Shown: piece by piece, positions 34,109-44,835 of the stretch
Numbering within the stretch: the stretch's first letter is position 1
Layout of the letters: each line of letters starts with the position of its first letter
DNA from: Acinetobacter sp. S54
Lineage (GTDB): Bacteria; Pseudomonadota; Gammaproteobacteria; Pseudomonadales; Moraxellaceae
Assembly: GCF_016624945.1 (NCBI RefSeq)
Contig: NZ_JACVUI010000007.1
Location: forward strand, 62,001 to 126,000
Direction: 5' to 3'
Length of the DNA: 64,000 nt
Made by a program: the position numbers and the translations under genes
The notes under the pieces: model-generated
The model's database searches: none
The model's input: the letters and a program-made list of their open reading frames with translations, nothing else
Told to the model about the DNA's origin: nothing

Positions 34109-34790
34109 ATTCCAGCCTTTATTTGCCGTTTGAGCAACATCGCTTACTGCTTTCAATTGCTCTTCTGTTGCTGCCTGTTGCTGGTTATAAGTGCCATTGG
34201 CATCCCAGGTGGTATTGGTTAAACCACTCACCCTTCCTGTGGCTCCATTTAGTGTCACCGGAGATGCGCCACCCACTACGATCTGTGTTGCCCCTATTGA
34301 AGTCTGGTTGGTTCCATTACTAACACTAATTGAACCTGCTCCGATTGCACTGCTATTAGTACCATCAGTTACAGTCGTACCGTCTACAGTACTGCTATTG
34401 GATTTTGTTCCATCTGTCAGTTCAACTTTGCCATCTGTAACTTTACTATTACCCACCGTCAAACTACCGGCTTTGCTCAGGTTTACATCTTTGGCCAATT
34501 CAACAGCGACTTGTCCATTTACTACTTTGGTCGTGATATTGCTATCAGCACCTACGATATCAACAGTCTCTCCAAGTTTCTTCGTGACAGAGTTGCCATC
34601 GCCCGCTTTAAGTCCAAAGCCTGCATCCGTTAAGCCAGTCTGGATACTTTTTAACTGCTCTTCTGTGGCTGCACGTCCGACTGTCGCAAAATCTGCATTA
34701 CTGGTTGTTTTATTGCTAAGGCCTGTGATTTCACCAGTATTACCATTAATAGTAATAGGGCTTCCTCCAATCGTCGGGCCAACTTTAATG
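34109..34790 (-). repeat. Adhesin internal repeat, copy 2 (682 bp)
   Basis: Nearly identical to 35594-36275, offset 1485 bp (495 codons, in frame). It covers about residues 1904-2130 of the full frame, from a KVGPTIGGSPITING block to a NKGWN block. Only scattered single-base differences were seen by eye. Confidence 0.85.
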
Positions 34791-35593
34791 ACAGGTTCAA
34801 GACCGAAGGTTATTTGGTTATTCCCTGTATTGGTGACTTTGATATTCGTGTCTGTTGCACTGAAATCAACATTTTCACCCAAGGCAATGGTATCTTTGGA
34901 GGCTGTATTTCCATTTGAGCTCACCGTGAAGCCTTGATCGATAATACCTTTGATCTGGCTACCATTCACTGCATCCATAGAGGTATCTGTAATCGCTCCA
35001 GCACCAACATTGGTAATTTTATTAGTTCCAGCATTAATGCCAGTTGCACTTATACTTGGCGAGTTTGGAACGGCTCCGCCACTAGAATTAACAAAACTTA
35101 GTCCTTTGCTATCGATCACAGTTCCTGCGGCATTGACACTCTCTACCTTAATATCTTTGGCAAGTTTTACGGTTAGCTTGTTATCCGTGCTGTCTGCAAC
35201 GACACCAATGTTATTATCCGTTAAATTCGTTTCTACAGATTCTCCACCTACTATACTGAGTTGTTGGCCCAATTTACGTTGTACATTTACACCCGCATTA
35301 TCCCCTGTAAAGGTCAATGGTGTCGCCAGTTGATCTTCTGTAGCTGCTCGTCCAATAGTATAGTTGTTTGGGTCGAAAACTTTATTGGTTAAGCCAGTAA
35401 TTGTTCCATCTTTACCATTAACTGTGACAGTAGAACCGCCAGGTTGCCCCCCAATATTAACAACCTCTGCCAGTTTCACATCCACATTAGTGCCTGTATG
35501 ACTCACTGTAATATTGCTATCACTATTAGAGAAATCCACAGTTGCATCTGGCGCGACATTGGTTTTATTGGCAGTATCTTTGTTGGTCGTTAA

Positions 35594-36275
35594 ATTCCAG
35601 CCTTTATTTGCCGTTTGAGCAACATCACTTACTGCTTTCAATTGCTCTTCTGTTGCTGCCTGTTGCTGGTTATAAGTGCCATTGGCATCCCAGGTGGTAT
35701 TGGTTAAACCACTCACCCTGCCTGTGGCTCCATTTAGTGTCACCGGAGATGCACCACCCACTACGATCTGTGTTGCCCCTATCGAGGTCTGGTTGGTTCC
35801 ATTACTAACGCTAATTGAACCTGCTCCGATTGCACTGCTATTAGTACCATCAGTTACAGTCGTACCGTCTACAGTACTGCTATTGGATTTTGTTCCATCT
35901 GTCAGTTCAACTTTGCCATCTGTAACTTTACTATTACCCACCGTCAAACTACCGGCTTTGCTCAGGTTTACATCTTTGGCTAATTCAACAGCGACTTGTC
36001 CATTTACCACTTTGGTCGTGATATTGCTATCAGCACCTACAATATCAACAGTCTCTCCAAGTTTCTTCGTGACAGAGTTGCCGTCGCCCGCTTTAAGTCC
36101 AAAGCCTGCATCCGTTAAACCGGTCTGGATACTTTTTAACTGCTCTTCTGTAGCTGCACGTCCGACTGTCGCAAAATCTGCATTAGTGGTTGTTTTATTG
36201 CTAAGGCCTGTGATTTCACCAGTATTACCATTAATAGTAACAGGGCTTCCTCCAGTCGTCGGGCCGACTTTAATG
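35594..36275 (-). repeat. Adhesin internal repeat, copy 1 (682 bp)
   Basis: Pairs with 34109-34790 and covers about residues 1409-1635. The flanking NKGWNLTTNKDTANK block is itself repeated (near 35470-35610 and 36288-36430), so the duplicated array is larger than one unit. Confidence 0.85.
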
Positions 36276-39200
36276 GCATTAGCCAGTTTCACATCCACAT
36301 TTGTGCCTGTATGACTCACTGTAATATTGCTATCACTATTAGAGAAGTCCACGGTTGAATCTGGCGCGACATTGGTTTTATTGGCAGTATCTTTGTTGGT
36401 GGTTAAATTCCAGCCTTTATTTGCCGTTTGAGCAACATCGCTTACGCTTTTTAATTGTTCTTGCGTCGCAGCACGACCACCCGTATAAGTTTGGGCCGGA
36501 TCCCAGGTCGTGTTAGATAAACCTGAAACATTTCCTGTAGTCACACTCGTAGTACCTACAGTTAAACCTGTATCGGTAAGAGTATTGGCACCCACTTTGA
36601 CTTCATTATTTTTAACACTGGATGTACCTACCGTCACACTACCTGCATTGGTGAGGTTTACATCTTTGGCCAACTTTAATTGCAAGGTATCAGAACCATT
36701 AGCAACTACTCCAATATTTCCATCAGTCAGCGTCCCAGTTGCGCCACCTGTGACCTTGAGTTGTTGACCCAATTTTCGGTTTACTTGAGTACCGCTATCC
36801 CCAGCAAAAGCTAAAGGCGTATCTGCTAAATCCTGAATCGCCTGATTAGTTTGGTAGAGTTGACTGCCGTTAATTGCATCAGTGCTGCTGGAGGTTACAC
36901 GACCTGCTGCAACATTAATAATTTGACGTTCATTATTTACAGAACCTACACTCACTGTAGATAATCCAGCCCCACTCCCTGCATAATTATAATCTTTGCC
37001 ATTAATCGTACCTTTCGTGGTTTGATTATAACTACCAGATGCTGAACCATTCCCCAAGGCTACTGCATTTTCATTTGTCACAATTGTATTTGCACCAATA
37101 GCCACTGCATTAGCTGCTGTAGCCTGTGCATTCAAACCCTGTGCAATACTATTCGTGTTTAAAGCTTTTGCATTTTGCCCTTGAGCTATAGCATTGCTTC
37201 CCGTTGCTAATGCATTTGTACCCGTAGCAATTGCATAATCAGCAGAAGCCTGAGCATTCACACCCTGAGCAATGGTATTAATATTTAAAGCTTTCGCACC
37301 ATAACCTTGCGCGATTGCGCTTTCTTGACTGGCCTGTGCCTCTTTACCCAGTGCCAAACTGTTTAAACCTGAAGCTTGTGATTTTTGGCCAACTGAAATC
37401 GCATCTTTTGCAGTTGCTTGAGATTCTGTACCCAGAGCAAGTGAACTTTCTTCAGTCGCTTTTGCAGTATTACCCACTGCTAACGCATTTTTAATTTGGG
37501 CAAAGCTATTGGTTCCTATCGCTATCGTATCCGAGTTGGAATTATTATCTATTTCTTCTTTAGTTGGGTTGGCCTTGCCTGAAACAGCACCTTTACCTAA
37601 TGCAACCGCATTGGTCGCATAAGTGGTTGCATTCGTTCCTGTGGCAATTGAGTCCGTAGCAGCCGATTTAGCAGCATTACCAAATGCAAGTGCATTGGTC
37701 GCCGAAGAATTAGCATTTGTACCCAATGCATAAGCATTTTCAGCACTGGCACGAGAACTTACACCAAGCGCAGTAGAGGCATTCCCAGTTGATCTTGAAT
37801 CATAACCTTGAGCAATACTTTCCGCGCCTTCAGCAATTGTATTTTGACCAATTGCAATCCCTTTTTCATTAGTGACTAAAGCTTGAGTACCAATAGCGAT
37901 AGCATTGTCAATTTTACCAGTTGGTGATGTTTGAGGTGCTGCTTTAGCATCTTTACCTATTACAATACTGCCTTCACCACGACTAATCGCGTGATTACCT
38001 ATTGCTACACCTGCCGTATCGTATACAACTGAATCAGCAGTTCCGATAACGGTTGCATAATCACCCAAAGACTGAACTTTTGAGCCAATGGCGGTACTGT
38101 TATTGTTTGCAGCTATAGCATCTGGACCGATAGCCACCGCATTAATACCTGTAGCTCCTTCGTTGGCACGATTACCTTTGGTAGTTGAGTTCACACTGAT
38201 ATATTTAGCGCGACTTTCTTCAACGGCTTGTTGCATTTGCTCAACATTGACCGCGTCTGTACCAACCTTACCTTCAGCAACTCCACTAATCACTGTATTC
38301 GGACGAAGATTAATTTGTTTAGATGTGGCATCTGTATAAGTCACTGCGTTTTCTGTAGCAGGAAGCTGGATTGCTCCTGTACTAAGTGCACCTAACGCTT
38401 CAACGACTGTATTATATTGATATTCTTTCCCACTCGTATCTTTTAACGTGATTTGAGAATAGTCCCCAGTTTGACTATTCACAGTAACATTACCACCAAT
38501 AATATCTGCAACTTTTTCTTGTGCCTTTCTTAGTTGATTGACGTTGACTGCGTCATAATCTCCAGCACCGTCAGCGACATGTACGATTCGACGGTTAAAA
38601 GATGCAGTTGCTCCATTGGAGTCAGCACCGACTGAAACTACGCCCTCATCACCAATTAACGCAGAGGTAATATATCCAGCTTGGGTTTGCGAGGTAGTGC
38701 TCGACGCAATAGAGTTTGTTCCAAGTGCAATACTATTATCCTGTGACCATGCATTTGTCCCTAGTGCAACGCCATTATCTGCATTTGTGATATTACCTGT
38801 GCCGTCATCCACGCCCTGAACTTTTGATAATGCGCCTACTGCAACTGCACCTTGATTACTGGCATTTGCAGAATATCCCACTGCCACAGCACCTTGCCCA
38901 GATTGAGTTCTCGCTCCAAGTGCTGTGGTATGATTGATTGCAGTCGAACTTTGATTGGATATATAACCAATACTTACACTTTCTTCTCCAGCAGCGCCCT
39001 GACCTGCTTTGGAGCCAATCGCAATATTATAACTACCCGTTGTGTTGTTGGAGGCTTGCAAACCAATTGCAATATTTTCATTCCCGGTAATGTTTTGACC
39101 AGATGATGTGCCGATTGCGATGTGATTTTGATTGGCATTACCCGGTAAGTTAGCTGTCCCTTGTCCAGCATTACTACCAATTGATACCGCATTATTACTA

Positions 39201-40498
39201 TTTGCCTGAGAGTTACTTCCTATTGCCGTACCCGCCACAGCACCCGCAATTGAGTTGTTACCAATAGCCGTTGCGCTTGCTGCTGAAGCATTGGAATTTC
39301 AACCTATTGCTGTAGCATTTGAGCCACTGGCTGCTGCTGCATTTCCTATTGCACTTGCGCCTGCGGCACTTGATGTAGCATTAGATCCAATCGCCAAAGC
39401 ATTATTACTATTGTCACCTGTGACTTTTGCAGAATCACCAAGAGCTAAAGAGCTTGTAACATATTTTGAATCGACTGTTGCAGCCTGACCAATCACCGTG
39501 TTTTTATTACCTAAGGCGAGAGTATCTTTACCAATAGCAATAGATTCCACGCCATCAGTTGGAGCTGGTGTTGTACCATCGTCTTCAGTTCCTACGAGTG
39601 CATTTGTACCAATCGCGATAGAGTCAGTAGCGGATTTATTGGTTATCGCATTCGGCCCTACTGCGACAGAGTCTGTACCATAAGCAGCGGAGTCATCCAG
39701 AGTAGAGTTCGCATGAAAATACTTAACCCCTTGTGCTCCACTATTAAATAGTTTTTGTTCTAGCTCATAAAACTGATTACCTGTAATCACCTGTTGTGAG
39801 CCTGCTGCAATGGTTCCATCCTTTGCAACTGTAATTTGCCCATCATCAATAATTGTGCCGTCTACAGTGACTTTATTAAAAGTCACTTCATTTGCTGTTT
39901 TAACTGTATAAATCGTTTGGCCATTACTGCCATTGGAAGAAGTAACCTCAATATTATTACCCGCAGCCACTTCGGTTTTTGCAGCATTTACATCGGCTTT
40001 AGATGCCTTAGTAGCTAAACCTGTTGTCGCGTTGTTGACCTGATTATTGAGTGTATTGAAATCAGTTTGTGAGGCTTTCGTTGCTAAGCCTGTAGTGGCA
40101 TTATTTACTTGATTATTTAAAGTGGTTAAATCGGCTTGTGAGGCTTTAGTGTTGACTGTACTCGTTAAGTTATTTAAATCAGTTTGTGAGGCTTTCGTTG
40201 CTAAGCCTGTAGAAGTATCATTTACTTTATTATTCAAATCATTGAGAGATGCTCCACTAGTACTGGTCACATCTGAACCAGTAATCTCCCCCGTAGCTGT
40301 TATATCACCCGTTACATTTAAATCTTCATTGATATCCTGTGCATGGGCTGATACAGCAAATGCGATTGTCGTCGCTACAATGACAATACCTGCTGTTTTC
40401 TTTACTGATTTTGATTTGCTTCTAGATTTGGCTAATTCAGAAACCGCGACCCATGCCCCTAAAGAAGCATTCCATACAACTTTGTAAACTTTATTCAT

Positions 40499-40806
40499 CG
40501 TTTTTTACCGCCGTTAATTTTCAAGAAAGTTTTTTGTTGTAAATAAAATTCTATAGGCCAAATATTGACAACTCAATCAATATTTTTACTTGAAGTGTGA
40601 AAAATTACACATTAAATATTAAGTTTTAAGAGTTTAGGTAGGATTTTGATTAATAAAACTTAATATTAACGATGAGTTTTTTATTAAAAATTGTATTCAG
40701 ATTGAATCTATTCAGTTAATTTAATTAATTTTTTGATAAAATTCATGTGAGATCTTTCCTTAATTTTGTAGTTTTATTTATTATCAAGTTGGCATATTGT
40801 AAAAAT
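40499..40806. other. AT-rich intergenic region upstream of the adhesin
   Basis: 308 bp with no credible gene. It is very AT-rich with many A/T runs and must hold the divergent promoters of the adhesin gene and of the cyclo-ligase gene. No clear operator was identified. Confidence 0.6.
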
Positions 40807-41409
40807 ATGAAAAAAAATCGTAAAAATTTAATACAACAGCGCAAACAGCTCACCCGATTTCAGCAATATCGATCATCCGTCTCATGCCATCATTTATTTA
40901 GAAAAATTTTAACCTCGTTTAAATATCAAAAAATTGGTCTGTATTTACATGCTTTCGGTGAAGTTCATACTAAATTGTTGATTGAAGAATGTTATCGATT
41001 AAATAAAGATGTTTTTTTCCCCATGATTTGTAATATGAACAATCAACTGGTGTGGGTAAACGTGAGTCGCACGCAATATCGAAACAAACGTTTTTCACAT
41101 CATCCGCTAGGGATGAAGGAACCGATGGCAAATCGAGCCCATCATGTATCTTATCTTGACTTGCTAGTTATGCCTTTACTTGCCTGTGATTATAGAGGAA
41201 CCCGTATCGGCATGGGAGGAGGCTTTTATGACCGAACGTTGGCCTCCGCTCCGCATAAACCTTTTCGGTTAGGTTTGGCGCATTCTTTTCAATTACTCGA
41301 TCAAAACCTGATTCGCCAACCTTGGGATCAACCCTTAGATGCCTTACTCACACCAGATCGTGTTTATCATTTTAATCGCAAAGCCTTTCATTTAAGTAAT
41401 TCCGACTGA
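40807..41409 (+). CDS. ygfA: 5-formyltetrahydrofolate cyclo-ligase
   Basis: About 200 residues from the ATG of MKKNRKNLIQQRKQL; an upstream extension of 20 hydrophobic codons is unlikely. It converts 5-formyl-THF to 5,10-methenyl-THF using ATP. The C-terminal GTRIGMGGGFYDRTL motif binding ATP/substrate is diagnostic, and the basic N-terminal KKNRKNLIQQRKQL helix is typical. No 6S RNA was recognised upstream, although that linkage occurs in many proteobacteria. Lies 105 bp before lon. Confidence 0.92.
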   Translation: MKKNRKNLIQQRKQLTRFQQYRSSVSCHHLFRKILTSFKYQKIGLYLHAFGEVHTKLLIEECYRLNKDVFFPMICNMNNQLVWVNVSRTQYRNKRFSHHPLGMKEPMANRAHHVSYLDLLVMPLLACDYRGTRIGMGGGFYDRTLASAPHKPFRLGLAHSFQLLDQNLIRQPWDQPLDALLTPDRVYHFNRKAFHLSNSD

Positions 41410-41514
41410 TTTGCTTATTTTTTTGCATTTTCTATCCTTATGCCCTTGTAATTTTCAAAATACACATCACTATAAAAAACATGGCAACATTGTTGTCACT
41501 CATTAGGAGTGCCC

Positions 41515-43941
41515 ATGTCTGAAAATATTATGAATATAGAAACCTTAGAGCCTCAGGTTCCAAGTGTATTACCGCTTTTAGCGTTGCGTGATGTTGTGGT
41601 TTATCCACACATGCAAATTGCGCTATTCGTGGGTCGTGAAAAATCGATCAATGCAGTGGATGTGGCTCGTAACAGTGACAATTTAGTATTTGTAGTTGCA
41701 CAAAAAGATTCTCTTACCGAAGAAATTGATCACGACAACCTTTATCAATATGGTACTGTCGCGAAGATTGTGCAAGTTGTGAATCACGAAAATGATGAAA
41801 ACTGTATTAAGGTTTTAATTGAAGGTCTATATCGTTCAAAACTGACCAAGATTATTGATGAAGATAGTCATTTAACTGCTGAACATCAATTAAGTCCAAT
41901 GACGGTCAGTATGGATAAAAATGACCAGGAAACTCGTTTGCAGGAATTGCGTACTTTATTTGCTCAATATGCAGAAGCAAAACTACGTAATGCCCGTGAA
42001 CTGGTGACTGCTGCGAATAAAATCGAAGACTTGCTACAGCTGATGTTCTTTGTCGCAACTCGTGTACCATTAAATATCGATGTGAAACAAAAGTTTCTGG
42101 AAAATGACGAGTTTGAAACGCATTTGCAAGAGTTAACCACATATTTAACTCAACAATCTGCTGAACAGCAAATTGAGCAAACATTGCATGACAACGTTAA
42201 ACGTCAAATGGAAAAAAATCAGCGTGAATACTTTCTAAATGAAAAAATGAAAGTAATTCAACGTGAACTTTCCGATATGAATGGTGGTGCTGAAGACGAC
42301 GTTGCTGAAATTGAAAAACGTCTTGTCGAGGCTGATTTGCCAGAGCATGTACGCAAAAAAGCTGAGGCAGAATTTCGTAAATTAAAAGCGATGCAACCCG
42401 CTTCGAGTGAAGCTGCTGTGGTGCGTAACTATCTTGAAGTCATTCTGGATACACCTTGGAATACTGCAAGTAAAGTCAGCATTAATCTGAAAAAAGCACA
42501 GGAAATTCTGGATACTGATCACTATGGTCTAGACGATGTAAAAGACCGTATTGTGGAATATCTAGCAGTTCAGTCTCGTGTGAAAAAGCTTCGCGGTCCG
42601 ATTTTGTGTCTGGTTGGTCCTCCAGGTGTGGGTAAAACTTCACTAGGTGAGTCTATCGCGAAGGCCACAGGACGTGAGTTTGTGCGTATGGCCTTAGGCG
42701 GTGTACGTGATGAAGCTGAAATTCGTGGTCACCGTCGTACTTATATTGGTGCGATGCCAGGTAAAATCGTGCAGTCATTGACCAAAGTTGGAGTAAAGAA
42801 TCCATTATTCCTACTCGATGAAATTGACAAAATGGCACAGGATTATCGTGGTGATCCAGCTTCTGCATTGCTTGAAGTACTTGATCCATCACAAAATGGC
42901 AAATTTAATGATCATTACTTAGATCTTGATCTAGATTTGTCAGAAGTGATGTTTATCTGTACTGCCAACAGTATGAATATTCCAGAAGCGTTACTTGATC
43001 GTATGGAAGTCATTCGCTTGCCGGGTTATACCGAGGAAGAAAAAGTCAATATTGCTGAGCGTTATCTTGTACCGAAAGCAATTAAAGACAATGGCTTGCG
43101 TAGCAGTGAATTGACTGTTCATGAAGAAGCAATTCGAGATATCGTTCGTCGCTACACACGTGAAGCTGGTGTTCGTAGTTTAGAGCGTGAAGTATCGAAG
43201 ATCGCACGTAAAGTCGTGAAAGAAGCTGTGAGTAAGAAGTCGAAGAACTTACACATTGATGTAACTGGTGAAAATCTACCAGATTATTTAGGTGCGCATA
43301 AATTTGACTACGGCATGGCGGAAGATGAAGCTCAAATAGGTCGCGTTAATGGCTTGGCATGGACTTCAGTCGGCGGTGAGCTACTTACTATTGAAGTAGC
43401 AGCAGTAAAAGGTAAAGGTAAATTCATTACAACTGGTTCACTCGGTGATGTAATGAAAGAATCCATTACTGCGGCAATGACTGTAGTACGTACTCGTGCA
43501 GATGAACTTGGTATTGAAGCATCTCGCTTTGAAGAAACTGATGTTCACGTTCACTTGCCAGAAGGTGCTACCCCTAAAGATGGCCCTTCTGCTGGTTTAG
43601 CCTTAACGACTGCGTTGGTTTCTGCATTTACAGGGATTCCAATTCGTGCTGATATTGCGATGACAGGTGAAACCTCTTTACGTGGTAATGCATTGCGTAT
43701 TGGTGGATTGAAAGAGAAACTTTTGGCAGCCCACCGCGGTGGTATCAAATTAGTATTTATCCCACAGGATAACGTACGTGATTTGGCTGAGATTCCAGAT
43801 AATGTCAAAGAAGGTCTGGAAATTAAAGCAGTGAAAAGTATCGATGAGATTCTACCTCTTGCTTTAACCGAGCAGCCTAAACCATTGGCTAAAACACCAA
43901 TTGTTAAACCTGTAGAAGAGTCAAAAGCTGCCCGTCATTAA
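41515..43941 (+). CDS. lon: ATP-dependent Lon protease
   Basis: 808 residues from the ATG (AGGAG eight bases ahead); a GTG two codons earlier is in frame but less likely. The N-terminal LON substrate-binding domain (about 17-210) precedes the AAA+ module with Walker A GPPGVGKTS (about 365) and Walker B LFLLDEIDK. The C-terminal protease domain has the catalytic Ser in PKDGPSAG and Lys in GGLKEKLLAAHR. Degrades misfolded and regulatory proteins in the cytoplasm. About 20 residues longer than the E. coli enzyme, with a Lys/Pro-rich tail. Confidence 0.97.
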   Translation: MSENIMNIETLEPQVPSVLPLLALRDVVVYPHMQIALFVGREKSINAVDVARNSDNLVFVVAQKDSLTEEIDHDNLYQYGTVAKIVQVVNHENDENCIKVLIEGLYRSKLTKIIDEDSHLTAEHQLSPMTVSMDKNDQETRLQELRTLFAQYAEAKLRNARELVTAANKIEDLLQLMFFVATRVPLNIDVKQKFLENDEFETHLQELTTYLTQQSAEQQIEQTLHDNVKRQMEKNQREYFLNEKMKVIQRELSDMNGGAEDDVAEIEKRLVEADLPEHVRKKAEAEFRKLKAMQPASSEAAVVRNYLEVILDTPWNTASKVSINLKKAQEILDTDHYGLDDVKDRIVEYLAVQSRVKKLRGPILCLVGPPGVGKTSLGESIAKATGREFVRMALGGVRDEAEIRGHRRTYIGAMPGKIVQSLTKVGVKNPLFLLDEIDKMAQDYRGDPASALLEVLDPSQNGKFNDHYLDLDLDLSEVMFICTANSMNIPEALLDRMEVIRLPGYTEEEKVNIAERYLVPKAIKDNGLRSSELTVHEEAIRDIVRRYTREAGVRSLEREVSKIARKVVKEAVSKKSKNLHIDVTGENLPDYLGAHKFDYGMAEDEAQIGRVNGLAWTSVGGELLTIEVAAVKGKGKFITTGSLGDVMKESITAAMTVVRTRADELGIEASRFEETDVHVHLPEGATPKDGPSAGLALTTALVSAFTGIPIRADIAMTGETSLRGNALRIGGLKEKLLAAHRGGIKLVFIPQDNVRDLAEIPDNVKEGLEIKAVKSIDEILPLALTEQPKPLAKTPIVKPVEESKAARH

Positions 43942-43959
43942 TCTCCTTATGAAATCATG

Positions 43960-43987
43960 AAAAAGAGAGTTTAGGCTCTCTTTTTTT
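43960..43987 (+). terminator. lon terminator
   Basis: Stem AAAGAGAG/CTCTCTTT with a short loop followed by T7, 18 bp after the lon stop codon. Confidence 0.85.
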
Positions 43988-44039
43988 ACATTAATTAGGT
44001 TGAAAATTAACCAATAACACCCATAATAAAATTAAGGGT

Positions 44040-44144
44040 TCATGATTTTCATTTTTTATTGAATTTTTGGTATGGTCATCTGATTCTCCAGACAGATGAT
44101 CTTTTAATCGCAGTCCTTCACACTTTCTAGGACTGCGTTTTTTT
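44040..44144 (+). ncRNA. Candidate small RNA with two hairpins and terminator
   Basis: Between lon and rlmH, after the lon terminator, are a 7-bp hairpin (TCATCTG/CAGATGA, 44076-44082 and 44093-44099) and a perfect 9-bp hairpin (CGCAGTCCT/AGGACTGCG, 44109-44117 and 44129-44137) ending in T7. The second has all features of a rho-independent terminator but no gene upstream to serve, since lon already has one. The 5' end is uncertain and I could not assign a good promoter. Alternatively it is a second lon terminator. Confidence 0.4.
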
Positions 44145-44276
44145 ATTAATTTTTATTGAATGTCAACTATTTGCTTAAGCCTTAAACATTCAATCGAGTA
44201 AAATCATAATCCGCATGAAGCAGGATTATATCCCCGCTATACTTATATCCGTTCGCATTTACCATTGAGCCATATT

Positions 44277-44756
44277 ATGAAAATCCGAATTCTGACTATA
44301 GGTCAAAAAATGCCAGCATGGGTCTTGACAGGATTTGAAGATTATTTCAAAAGGATTCAGCCTTTTGTTCAAACCCAAGTCATTGAGCTTGCAATGGCTA
44401 AACGGGGTAAGAATGATTCAGAAGCGGATATTTTAAAATATTGCCAAATCGAAGGTGAAAGCATTCTCAATGCATTAAAACCGAATGAAACCTTGATTGC
44501 ACTAGAAGTAGGTGGGCGTGAGTTAAGTACCGAAAAACTTGCTGATACCATGAAATCATGGATGCTCGAAGGGAACGATGTGGCTTTGGCGATTGGCGGC
44601 CCCGACGGACTATCCGATCAAGTGCGCCAAGCTGCTGCGTGGCATTGGTCTTTATCTAAACTAACAATGCCTCACCCTTTGGTTCGGATTTTGCTGATTG
44701 AGCAACTTTATCGCGCTATGAGTATCAATCACAATCATCCCTATCATCGGGCTTGA
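44277..44756 (+). CDS. rlmH: 23S rRNA pseudouridine-1915 N3-methyltransferase
   Basis: About 159 residues from the ATG of MKIRILTIGQKMP. SPOUT-class trefoil-knot methyltransferase acting on helix 69 of 23S rRNA. The C-terminal IGGPDGLSDQV and LIEQLYRAMSINHNHPYHR stretches form the SAM-binding knot. Ribosome site is weak (GAG). Upstream is the candidate small RNA; no rsfS gene accompanies it here. Confidence 0.94.
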   Translation: MKIRILTIGQKMPAWVLTGFEDYFKRIQPFVQTQVIELAMAKRGKNDSEADILKYCQIEGESILNALKPNETLIALEVGGRELSTEKLADTMKSWMLEGNDVALAIGGPDGLSDQVRQAAAWHWSLSKLTMPHPLVRILLIEQLYRAMSINHNHPYHRA

Positions 44757-44835
44757 CCAATAGTTTGAAACAAAATCATTAAACCAAAGCGATATTTCTT
44801 TGGCAAGATAAATTGATATGCATGAGGTTAGCAGC

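Larger units (their letters stand above)
32135..40498 (-). pseudogene. ata: Trimeric autotransporter adhesin (Ata/AtaA type), interrupted by an in-frame TGA
   Basis: One reading frame of 2788 codons, counting the final stop. It starts with an extended signal peptide region ([21 protein letters not shown]) and a cleavable hydrophobic core (about 37-52). Coiled-coil-like repeats with '[11 protein letters not shown]' units (about 80-165) and YadA-head repeats of the AIGxxAxAxGxxS type follow (about 250-1170). Alternating neck/stalk and Trp-ring-like blocks (repeated NKGWN, DAVNGSQL) fill the middle, and a YadA anchor of about 90 residues (MALEGAPFVAGKF...) ends it. Codon 400 is TGA (39299-39301). 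The 399-codon head piece and the 2367-codon remainder are in the same frame. Restoring Ser (TCA) needs one base. The rest has no other stop, so loss is recent, or the base is an error, or read-through occurs. The terminal residues are VID rather than the more usual aromatic. Confidence 0.88.

Noticed and set aside
33495..36767. Long plus-strand frames opposite the adhesin gene (up to about 248 codons).
   Set aside because: They mirror the repetitive Gly/Thr/Asn codons of the adhesin, repeat where it repeats, lack ribosome sites, and give low-complexity Val/Leu/Pro/Thr proteins.
40499..40806. Possible 6S RNA upstream of the cyclo-ligase gene, as in many proteobacteria.
   Set aside because: The region is AT-rich with no long hairpin resembling the 6S fold.
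41410..41514. Heat-shock (sigma-32) promoter upstream of lon.
   Set aside because: A CTTGTAA segment is present, but no matching CCCCAT-type -10 lies at the right spacing; a sigma-70 promoter is equally possible.
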